Shown one piece after another: positions 48,160 to 58,688 of a DNA stretch of 64,000 bases; the first letter of the stretch is position 1, and each line of letters begins with the position of its first letter. The position numbers and the translations under genes are program-made. The notes beneath the pieces were generated by a model. It was given only the letters and a program-made list of their open reading frames with translations, was not told the origin of the DNA and did not search any database. This DNA is from Blastomyces gilchristii SLH14081. Its lineage: Eukaryota; Ascomycota; Eurotiomycetes; Onygenales; Ajellomycetaceae. The stretch is from the NCBI RefSeq assembly GCF_000003855.2, contig NW_003101682.1:8067551-8131550 (forward strand), read 5' to 3'.

Positions 48160-50400
48160 ATGTCTAAAAACTGGTGAGAAGCACAGACTTCTTCAGAGTG
48201 TGATAATTTCATCTACAAAGTGATTCATAGTTATCATGCCAGTGTGGTTCTAAAAATATCTCAAAAGATAGCATATGAAGAGCAGTGAGTGAAAGAGTAT
48301 TCAATTAATACTGCTTTACTTATTGAGAGAAAACTTCATGCTCAGACAAATGCCATGTATAGAATGTGAATAGATGAGATATGAGAAAGAAAATAAGAGT
48401 AGTGAACCAGATTCAAAGAAGTCTACTCTCTACTCAAAAGAAGAATAAAAAGATTGATGATCATCACTGAAGTTGTATAATGATAACAGAAATCATATAA
48501 CAATATAGTGATATAATGATATAGCAATATAATGATAGACATTATATAATTAACAAGAAACTACTGAAATGAATATCTTCTCTAGTTAATACAAACATTC
48601 TTCTCTGCTATCTGAACTGAAAGATATGCAGAACCTCTCAGAGAGTTTGCTAAAGAAAGAGGGAAAAGCAGCTGAAACTGCTGAATCAGAATCAAAGCTC
48701 TGTATATATACAAGACTTCTAAACAAAATTGAGGCCTTGTGTACACAGTGACAGACTGAGATAAAAGTCAAACAATAATTGACATTCACTGCAGATCAAG
48801 CATTTATGATGAAGAGCTTCACTGATGCAATTATCATCATTAATAAGAATAGAGAAAACTAGGTCTTAGACCTGCAGCAGAAGATCAAATGTTTACACAG
48901 ATAGATAATCACACTGAATCTGAAGATCTTATCACAATCATTCACAATCTCTTCAGAAGTATACACATTATCTGAGATCACTGTGCTGAATGAGAGCCCC
49001 GGTGGCTGAATGCTTAATGCGGCCACCCGGTAGCACCTTGGCGTGGGAAACCAAGGCGCGTGGGTTCGAAACCGCAGGGGATACATTAAATCCAGAACTC
49101 AAGCACCTCAGGTTTCTAATAAATACAGAGGTGTACAAATCGCTCCAATGAATTGCTCTATGTTCCTGGGCTGGGAAGTTATTATCGCATGTATCTAATT
49201 GTCACTTCTTTGTATTTTCCTATGTTCTTGTTATCTTGGCGTGGTCTCAACACCTGTATTTCCTCCTGTATAACCAACACTTGATCTGTATTTAACATCA
49301 CGCAAGGACTCATCATAAGCTCCGCTTGCATATGAGTATAATGGAAGAATAATAATAATAATAATAAGTGCTGAATGAGAATCTGAGTATGTTATATATC
49401 AAGTCAGAAGATCTGCTGAAGTGATCAAGCTTCAATGACAATTAAAAAAATGATACTATAATCAGCTAGCTAAGTCAGATATTATTATATTATCAGATTA
49501 AATATGAACTCACAGACAGACAGTTAATAAAATTTCAACAAGTTCTAAGATCTGCTACATTTCTACACAGAAAAGTGAAGTCATTATAAATAACTGATGA
49601 AAAGATGAATCTCACAGATCTGAAGTGATATTCATTCTTATAAACATGAAATGAGTTTTTCAAATGAATCTTGTATAACTTTGAGAAAGTGAATGTATAA
49701 GACAAGTGTTACAAATACTTCACTGAGTGTAGATAAGTGAATAATCTTATATTATACTTTACATACTTCAGCTTACACTATCTTACATTAAATGAAAAGC
49801 TTTCAACATCTTTCTATTTACAGATCTTTATTCATGATCTTATACCTGAGTTGAGAGCAGAATAGAAATACTTAATCTCATAATCAGATATAGTGAAAGA
49901 AGCATATAATATTCTCATTATACAGAAATAAGCAAGTCAATTACAATAGAAAATACTGCAATTGAGTATATTCTCACAGAGAACAGATAATCAGACTTCT
50001 ATGACACAAGTCACAGACTCAGACATAATAAATCTAGATTTGAATATTATCACTAAAGCACTGAATTCTCTGAAAAAGAGATTCTCTGAGTGAAAATCAT
50101 GATATCATGAGTATCAAGCTTGCTTTAACTGTGGACACTAAAATCATGATGCAAAAGATTACACACAGTATACATAGTCAAGAGAAGCAGAAGAGTTCAA
50201 AAACTAGCAGAATCAGTGAGCTCAGAGACACTCACTTATATTCTATAAAAAGTCTTCAAAGTGAAAGAGATATCTGCATTAGATGATTCTCTGAATTCTG
50301 TGAATATTAAGAGAAAGCAGGCTTCTGAATGAGATGCAGGTAAGAATGATAAAGCAGACACTCATCTCAATGTCTTGAGACCTGAAATGTTAATGTATAA
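48160..50400 (+). pseudogene. Gypsy-3a gag, interrupted by the SINE
   Basis: Decayed capsid-nucleocapsid region. A zinc knuckle at 50121-50162 reads CFNCGH-stop-NHDAKDY: C-x2-C-x4-H-x4-C with the last Cys changed to Tyr and one stop. The SINE (48996-49367) splits the N-terminal half. The open minus-strand frame 48586-48789 is a chance antisense frame. Confidence 0.78.
48996..49367 (+). mobile_element. tRNA-derived SINE, almost unmutated
   Basis: 372 bp with perfect 13-bp duplication GTGCTGAATGAGA at 48983-48995 and 49368-49380. The head is tRNA-like: a box A match TGGCTGAATG near 49003, a D-arm-like inverted repeat, a CCTTGG...CCAAGG arm, and box B GGTTCGAAACC near 49062. So it has an internal RNA polymerase III promoter. 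Which tRNA it came from is not resolved. The 3' end carries a hairpin with arms ACTCAT and ATGAGT, then TATAATGGAAGAATAATAAT, which matches the LINE 3' end, so the LINE machinery very likely moved it. CpG and CC/GG are normal, unlike its host sequence. Confidence 0.92.
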
Positions 50401-50488
50401 AGAGCACTTGAGTAAGAATCAAGAGATGACTGCAAAAGTGTTAGCAGATATAGAAGTTTCTATACAATATATTGATAATTATATAATC

Positions 50489-50588
50489 NNNNNNNNNNNN
50501 NNNNNNNNNNNNNNNNNNNNNNNNNNNNNNNNNNNNNNNNNNNNNNNNNNNNNNNNNNNNNNNNNNNNNNNNNNNNNNNNNNNNNNNN
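50489..50588. other. Assembly gap (100 N) in Gypsy-3a
   Basis: Run of 100 N between gag and protease/RT. Likely a fixed-size gap. Confidence 0.99.
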
Positions 50589-53500
50589 ACTGATATTTGA
50601 TATCATCTGCAAGAGTAAGAGTTCTCTTACACTTCAGAGAATGATCTTATTATCTTTAAGAATGAGAGCTGCAGAACATGAAATATAATCTTATTCTCAG
50701 ACTTAATTGATTTCAAAGATTCAATTCACAGATTCAATGATGTACATGTTATATACAGTTAACTGATAAGAAGAAAATGATTCATACAATTCTATCAACT
50801 GATATGAGAGAGACATTTCATATCTCTGATATAGAAGAATTAAATCTGCTTACACATTAATGAGTAAAGAGAATGATTTGCAAGATCTTGTCTGAAAGCA
50901 TTCTGTATGTCATACAGAACTCAGAAGCAGAGAAAATCAAGATAAAGAATATATAGAAGAATAAGCATATGAAGAAGCTTCTGAAGAAGTATGAAAAGAT
51001 CTTCTAAACAGATCTTTCACTGGAATTATCACTGAAACAAGGATTTGAACATGAGATTGACACAGAGAATGTGAAACCAGTTAATCAGAATGTGTACTCT
51101 ATGATTCATACAATTCTATCAACTGATATGAGAGGGACATTTCATATCTCTGATATAGAAGAATTAAATCTGCTTACACATTAATGAGTAAAGAGAATGA
51201 TTTGCAAGATCTTGTCTGAAAGCATTCTGTATGTCATACAGAACTCAGAAGCAGAGAAAATCAAGATAAAGAATATATAGAAGAATAAGCATATGAAGAA
51301 GCTTCTGAAGAAGTATGAAAAGATCTTCTAAACAGATCTTTCACTGAAATTATCACTGAAACAAGGATTTGTACATGAGATTGACACAGAGAATGTGAAA
51401 CCAGTTAATCAGAATGTGTACCCTCTGTCATAAATGCATCTTGAAGAACAGAAGCATCAAATCACAGACCTTCTAGAATGTGATCTCATACAATTCTTAT
51501 CAAGCATGTGAGGCTTCCCAGTTCTATTCATGAAAAAGGTGAATGAGAAGTGACAGATGTGTATCAATTATCAAGCACTTAACAAGCTTATAATCAAGAA
51601 TAAATATTCACTATCACAGATTCAATAACAGTTGAATACAGTTAAAAATATCTGATATCTATCAAAGATTAATCTTCTCTCAGAATACTAACAGATTTAT
51701 ATAGATGAACTATCAGTCTCACAAACTGTGTTTAATACACAATGAGAGAAGTTTAAATTCCTGATAATGCTATTCAGTCTGACAAATATGTCTGTTATCT
51801 TTCAAATAATAATGAATACAATTCTTTATAAACAGGATGAAATCTCATATCTTATATATCTCAATGACATTCTAGTCTTTTCAAACTTATATAACAAATA
51901 TCTGAAGCATCTCAATGAGATGCTTATAACTCTGACAGAGTATAAGCTCTATATCAAATTAATAAAGTATGTGTTTGAAACAGAAGAGTTGAAGTTTATA
52001 GAATATGTAGTAAGTAATAGCTGTATACACCTCATCTTAAAGAAATTAAATGTTATAGTAAATTAACTGCAGCTGAGAAATATATATTATATATAATAGT
52101 TTCTTAAGTTAATCTCATATTACTGCAGATTTATCAAGAATTTCACATAAATATCTACATCACTCTCAGATCTCTTAAGAGAAACAGATACAAATCTGCA
52201 AAAGAAGAAGTTTTATTCAATTATCTGAAATATCACATGTGAAGAGGCTTTTCTCACACTGAGAGAACATGTAATAATATTCTCAGTACTTATTCAATCA
52301 GATCATGATAAACCTTTCTATATTAAGACAGATGTATCTGAATGAGCTATCAGAGACACTTTTCTACAGATGAGTAAGAATAGCAAGCTGCATTTGATGA
52401 TGTACAATGATAGAAAACTATTGAGTGTTAAGCTCAATTATTCAGTGTATGAAAAGAAATTACTAGCAATTAAGCACACACTGACATTGTGAAATAGATA
52501 TATTAACAACAGATATACAACAACAGTGATCACAGATCACAAAAGCCTTGTCTATCTATAATTAATAATAAAATCTTTCAAACACTTAGTATATTGAATC
52601 TCAGAGTTTTAAGTATACAATCTTCATATCAAATCCTGAAAGAGATCAGACACTGTGATATCTGATACAATCAGTCACAGACCTGATTTCATAAGTGAGA
52701 GTTCTGTGAATCAGATATAAGAGAAGTTTGTATTAAATACACTGAGAGAATATAAGAAATCAGAATAAGTAAACACAATGATCTCTCACTTGAAGAATAG
52801 CAAGATATTGAATAACAAGTATCTTATAAAAGTGATAGAAGAGATGCTTTTAAACTTCAAGCTGAGAAAATTGAAAAACAATATTGTGCTTTACTGTGAT
52901 CTAGAATATGCAGAGACTCTCTATCTAGAACATTTATTTAGATATAACTTAATGACTTACATACACAAGGAATTCAGTCACTTAGAAAGTTCTGAACTCA
53001 TGAGTGTACATGAATCAAGAGTATACTGATCAAGCATGGCTGAGAACATTCAGACATACACTCATAAGTGCCTGAATTGTCAGATTGCAAAAGAATGTAA
53101 GAAAGAGTTAGAATATAAAAAAGTGTAACATCTGATGAAGTGTACAATACAATTATTCAAATAATGAAGAATGAATCTCATAGATATACTGCTATGAATA
53201 TCAAATGAAAATTGATGAATAATCACTGCTATTAATTATGCTACTGACTGATCAGTCACAAAAGCAGTTTCAGAGATAATAGAGAAGATGATGACAAAGT
53301 TTCTACATAATGAAATCTATGTTAACTATGAAATACTGTGTGAGATTCTAACTAATAATAATACAAATCTTGTAGAAGAATCAGTGAGGCATTTCATGAG
53401 CTAGTTACAGACAAGATATTATACAATAACATTATATCATCTGTGAATGAATGAGAAAGTGAAACACTTGAATGAAATCTTGAACCACATACTGATGAAA

Positions 53501-54400
53501 TATCTAGTGAGCAAGTCTATGAGACTATAAGATGAATATCTCAGACAGGCACTATTAGTCACACGGATTTGACAGCATGCAGTCTTCAAGTGTTCATCAT
53601 TCTATCTGTTGTATGAATTGCATCCATGCATCCCAGAGAATGTTTTGAAAGAGATGAGAGAGAGAACAGCAGTTGCAGATACAACAGTCACAGACACAGA
53701 ATCAAGATTGAAAGAGATCATCTATGTACATGCAAAAGCTAACAAGTTACTTCTGAATCAAGCAATTCAATTAAAAAGAATACAAGACTCACTAGTTAAG
53801 AAATCAAGTCTTAAGATGAGAACATGAGTTCTCATATACAATGAGAGTTGTGAGAAGTTTCAATCTAGATAATTTGAACTCTATAAAATACTCAAATCAC
53901 ATTCTCTGAGAACTTACACATTGAAGAAACCAGAGAAACTGGTCTTATACAACTTAATAAATGATTCATATCTTATGAAGATAAAGATGCAAGACCTGAG
54001 CAGATTATGATTATTCACAGTACTTTTATCAGTGTTGAAAAAGAAGAGACTTACAATTGAAAAGTCTTACAAAGTAAGAGAAATTATAGACACTTATAAA
54101 TCAGATGATCTCACTTATTTCAATCTTTTCATAATTATAAGAAAAGAATGAAAAGAAATAAAGAAATCAGATGAATATCACACTTCAATAAGTGATGAGA
54201 CTGTAGTCAGTCATATAATAACACATCACAGATAGCAGATATAATATGACAAAGAGCAGTCTCAAAGCAGCAGACTTGTACATGAATCAGATCACAGAAG
54301 AAAAAGAAATTCAGAGTTGAATTCAACTGTTTACATCAGTTCAATTGTAGAGATAATAGAGAATGAATTATCTGAAACATCTGTGAACATGTGAGACTAA
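50589..54400 (+). pseudogene. Gypsy-3a pol: protease region, RT, RNase H, integrase
   Basis: RT about 51430-52080 with MCINYQALNKLIIKNKYSLS near 51558 and catalytic box YLND at 51857-51868 (first Asp changed); 51767-52066 is open for 99 codons. RNase H about 52240-52700 (ITDHKSLVYL-like near 52525). Integrase zinc domain: HKEFSHL near 52960 and C-x2-C at 53069-53080, so H-H-C-C is complete; core about 53200-53400; 52778-53029 and 53609-53827 are open. C-terminal part to about 54400. No chromodomain recognised. The RT start is preceded by a 324-bp tandem duplication. Confidence 0.88.
50777..51424 (+). repeat. 324-bp in-frame tandem duplication in Gypsy-3a pol
   Basis: Copies 50777-51100 and 51101-51424 differ at only about four sites that I can see (AGAGAC/AGGGAC, ACTGGAATT/ACTGAAATT, GAACATG/GTACATG, TACTCT/TACCCT). 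324 is 108 codons. Both copies share the same stops, so the duplication came after most of the mutation, or is an assembly error near the gap. Confidence 0.93.
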
Positions 54401-57297
54401 GTCATCTCAATCTCTGAAGACACTTAGAGATTGAATAAGATTAGTTTTGATAAGCTGTTTACTGTAGTGATCTGAGCAGGCAAAGAGAGACAGTATAATA
54501 TACAAGACAGAATCATAAGATGAAAGCTGCTGAACCTAGTCACTGAACACTGTATTATATAGAGATTATGTAAGAGTAGTGACTAGCAGATAAAGAAAAG
54601 TGTAAGAAAAGAGAAGAGATAATAAATTAATTATTAACTATAAGAGTCAGCTGTAAAAGACAAATATTATCATATATATCTCATTCATTTTCATACACTA
54701 CATATTTAATCTATTTTCAACACCACATCATCTGAAAAACATCAAAAACAAAGAAAATCTCAAAACTCAAGATGTGTAAGAAATTTGAGAGTTATAAGTT
54801 ACTCTTATAATAACACTGTATACATCTCTGATTTCTCTACTACTCTGTGTACAATATTAATATCATTTATCACAGGATTGACTGAAATGCCAATATAGAA
54901 ATGTGTATACATATGTATAGAAAAATTGAACAAGAGTGTGAGACCTGCAGAATCAGAAGTCAGAACAGAAAGAGCAGAGATAGAAGAAATGAAAGAAGAA
55001 GAAGATACAGAATCAGATGAATAACAGTGAAAGTCATCTGAGACTGAATACTTATAACTCAGTGTGCACACAATCTTCTCTGCAGAAAAGAAAGAGAAAG
55101 TGCTGAGAGAAGCTTGAGAGTGAGAGAGAGTAGTTTCAGCAGCATTATCATCTTCAATTAAAATGACCTCTGACATCAGAGCAACTAAGAACTATTATTA
55201 GTATATGAAAACTGCAAAAGCAGAGATAATAATTACTGAATGAATATCTACTGATCTTAAAATTGTACATATAATTACAACACACACAAGGCTTCTCAGA
55301 AAGAGAGAGAGAAACATGAGAGAATACAGAAAGCAGAACATAGTATACAAACAGCTTATTCTCACAATGACATCTCAGACAAGATGTACAAGCCTCATAT
55401 CTATAAGTATAAAAGAGTATAATATTCACATTTCTGTTTTCAAAAACATAGATATTCTTCACCTGTATTACAAAGTCAGACAATAAATATCAGAGAATAG
55501 ACTAATACAGATTGATCATTTCAAAGATATTCATCAGATTAAATATACTCATAATATTGAATTTAACAGTTATAAAAAGTTTCTTAATATCTGTGAATAT
55601 CATGACTTGATGTATAATAAAACTCATAATAATTTTCTCTAAGAATAGGAAAATCAGTATCAGAAAGAAAAGATGAAAAAGAAAAAGACTTACAATCTCA
55701 ACACTGTTAAGAAGAGAGATAATTCTCTGATATAAATAAATAATTATTTCATTATAAATATTTAAAATAAACATAATAATCAGCATCTGTGACTGAGCTT
55801 CAGATAGTCATGTTATACATTATCTTCATACAATAAATTATTCTAGAGATCAGTAAGAAGAGCAGAAGTGTACACACTGAGAAACATAGTTTATTAAGTC
55901 TACACAACATCTTCTTGAAACAGAGAGAGCTGATAATAAAAGCAGAGACAGCAGAATCAGAGAGAGCAGAAGTAGTGAAAGTAGAGATCAAGAGAACAGA
56001 GATAGTAAGAGCAGGAGAATCAGACACAGAGACAGGTGTAGAAGATTGAGAGAGAGTGACAGAGAAAGAAACAAAAAGAGTAGAGAAAGATGCAGAAGTC
56101 TCAGTCACATATAATATAGATAATTTCTTCATTATCACTTCCTCCCACCTCTCAATCAATAATTTAACATTGAGATCACAATCATCAGCAGATACAGATC
56201 TGTCAACATGTGAAGATTCTACATAAATCAAAAGAAAAATATCAGTATCTGCAGTCATGCAAAACAATCAGAAAAACATAATCAGATACTGCTAGAGAAA
56301 AGAGAGTCAGAAGTATATAAGAAGATGAAGAAGATGTATCATTCATGATTAGACTGGCCGCCGGGACCATGAATTTCACATTTGATCTCATTTGGTCTGG
56401 TCTCATACATTTCTTGGTGTGAATCCTGCTGGAACTAATCATTAAAAAAACATGCAGAGTGACTATATATCAGATTTTAAAATAGAATCATGACTTGAAA
56501 AAAATGAGAAAGTGGTTTCATTTGATCTCATTTAGTCTCATTCTTGGCATAAAGTTACTATTTTTAGACATTTTAAGGTTTTTTTTAGACTATTTTTAAT
56601 TTTTTAAAAAGTAACGCTTTTTGATAACACTCAAATGAGATTTAAAGTCATTTAAAGCAATAAAAATAATTTAAATTGAGAAGTGAAAATCATGATCTCA
56701 TTTGAAAAATGTGATAAGAGTAGACAGTAAGTCTCACTGAAACAGTATGAGACTACTATCTAATGTTAAAACAGTGTAATGAGATCAGTTGAATTGATAA
56801 TGAGATCATTAAATATTCTGATCCTGGTCTCAGACACGGTCACACAGTCAGTCTATTCATGTTAGTACATTCTGACAATTATTAGAAGATAAACAAGTCT
56901 CAGTCACATTTCACAACATGTTACACTTACTACTAATGAACTGCCTGATATGAGCACTACAATGACACTTGTTATAAGAATGAGAGGCCATTGCCAGAAA
57001 TATATACAATGTGATAGATGAACAGATAGAAAGTGTTGAATAGCAGAAGAGATAAAAATCTGAAATAAGATAATAATGTTTAATGATGATAATGATGAAG
57101 AAGATGATTAAAGAATGAAAAAAGTTAGTGAATAAGTGATATAATATAGTAAAAGTTTCTTTGTGAGAGTGTATACAGAATACTAGCTGAATCAGAGATA
57201 GGTCACACAATCATGAACACTAGTAATACACTAATTCATATGAAGCTAGGGCATACATTATGATCACATAGGCGTGACTGAATCTGATGAGAGAGAA
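54401..57297 (-). other. Gypsy-3a 3' region with antisense open frames
   Basis: About 2.4 kb beyond pol, excluding MITE-3. The minus strand has open frames 55800-56267 (155 codons, Ser/Thr-rich, with a hydrophobic end), 54805-55176 (123), 55154-55483 (109), 55502-55786 (94) and 56911-57210 (99, with MASHSYNKCHCSAH inside). They are in different frames and show no known domain. The plus strand has no comparable frames but is purine-rich at 55915-56110, which can create such frames by chance. The end 57100-57297 is also present in Gypsy-3b, so it belongs to the element. The polypurine tract GATGAGAGAGAA is at 57286-57297. Confidence 0.5.
56350..56855 (+). mobile_element. MITE-3: youngest-looking non-autonomous hAT element
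   Basis: 506 bp, TAGACTGGCCGCCGGGACC at the start and CACGGTCACACAGTCAGTCTA-type end. Duplication TTCATGAT (56342-56349) against TTCATGTT (56856-56863), 7 of 8. Termini are unmutated, the middle is AT-shifted. GTGTTA word (reverse strand) at 56610-56631. Confidence 0.92.
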
Positions 57298-57464
57298 TGT
57301 AGTGTGAAAGAATGTACAACTGCTGAATAATAACACAGCTGCTTCTGAACTTGCTTACGAATGTAAAGAGGCCATAGCAGCCACCAATTAATTTAGTATA
57401 CAGTATATAAGAAGCCGGTGTACGCCTGTAATCGTATGCTAGCTCAAGCAACCTTTGAATTACA
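57298..57464 (+). repeat. 3' LTR of Gypsy-3a
   Basis: 167 bp. Start is mutated (TGTAGTGTGAAAG), the second half is not (GAGGCCATAGCAGCCACC, GCCGGTGTACGCC). Ends TTACA. The minus-strand frame 57236-57451 is a chance reading of the LTR. Confidence 0.92.
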
Positions 57465-58688
57465 TCAAAACCTGCTCAAAATTCTGAGAAAACTGAGAAG
57501 AATACTGCTCATACTTCTATCAATAGAAAAGTGAAGAAAAAAATGTAAAAAGAGAAAAGTTTTCAAATTTACAGAAATAGAAGACTTATTCTCAAATTCT
57601 CAAATCAGAATATCTTGCAGAGAAACAAGCTAAACTCAAATCTTATTTTCAGAGTTAGAAATGAAATCAATCAGCAGTTCTTTTCTCAGTTAATAACTGA
57701 TATTGAAGTTCAAAAATCAGTTATAGCTTCAATTGAGTCATTCTTCTTTGAAAACTTCATCATTCTGACTACAATGTCTGAATTCAGTGCGGAATTTCTT
57801 ATTCAGAATGTGAATCTCTGAAAATCAGCAGTAGAATCTTTGTTAAACACAACAATTCTATCTGAGAGAGATGAAAAGTGAGACAAATTCATTCTTTATA
57901 ATATTCTAGTTGTAATTTTTGACTGTGAAGAAGAAATGCTACTTCTCAAAAACAAATTAGAAGAATACAACTCTATTCAACTGAGAAAAGAGTCTGTACA
58001 ATTAAATTCAATTGAGTTCAGATAAAGCAGAAGAAATGCCTCTGTTGTAGTATATATAAAAACACTTGAACAGTCAAAGATCTTTGAAGTAAGAGTAGCA
58101 GATTTAAAAATGAGAGTTCATGAATACAAAGACTCAAGAATGAATCTCAAAGCTCAAACACAGTATTTAAACTGTCAAAGATATGAACACTTTGCAATCT
58201 CTTATTTTAGAGACTCAAAATGTGTATTCTATGTCAGAGATCACAAAACTAGTGAGCATAAATGTGAAACATGCTTAAAAAGAGATGAAATATATCAACA
58301 CACTCTGCTTAGATGCTCTAATTGCAAAGAAAAACATGCATCTAGCTCAAAAGAATGTATGTTTACTTCAAGAACTCAAAAGAACTGAAGAAAAGATGAA
58401 GATCAAAGCAAATCTAGAACTGAAGAGAATAGTCAAGCCAGTAAACTCACAACTGTAAGCTTAAAAAGAAGAAACTCTCAACTATCTAATATTTCAAACT
58501 TCAATTCTCCAGCTAAATGTAAACAGAATTTGAATTCTCAAACTTCTGTTAAGATTAGAGAATTGAAAAATGACTCTGATAATAAACTAGATATAATATA
58601 AGTAGTTGAGATTTCTACTTGTCAGAATAGTTATAATCTACTATCTGATAATAGTGAAAAGATTCTACTCTACTCTCTTTTAGTATGA
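57465..58688 (+). pseudogene. LINE-6 ORF1, second part with zinc knuckles
   Basis: Continues ORF1 after Gypsy-3a. Two open runs, 57615-57821 and 58110-58388. The latter has a Cys/His cluster at about 58168-58355: LNCQRYEHFAISYF, KCVFYVRDHKTSEHKC, CSNCKEKHASSSKEC, i.e. tandem CCHC-like knuckles with some Cys changed to Tyr. ORF1 ends with TGA at 58686-58688, overlapping the ORF2 ATG at 58685 as ATGA. Joined length is 548 codons including the stop, with no net frameshift. Confidence 0.87.

Larger units (their letters stand above)
47984..57464 (+). mobile_element. Gypsy-3a: 9.5-kb Ty3/Gypsy element in LINE-6 ORF1
   Basis: LTRs of 167 bp each (47984-48150 and 57298-57464), TG...CA. Flanking TCAA (47980-47983 and 57465-57468); removing the element and one TCAA restores ORF1 in frame, so the duplication is 4 bp, or 5 with a change. 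Holds a SINE, MITE-3, an assembly gap and a 324-bp tandem duplication. Coding order is gag, RT, RNase H, integrase, then 2.9 kb with antisense open frames. The outer LTR parts are unmutated. Confidence 0.93.

Noticed and set aside
48990..49085. A functional tRNA gene
   Set aside because: Box A and B are good, but it is followed by a SINE body and tail and flanked by a 13-bp duplication; it is a SINE head.
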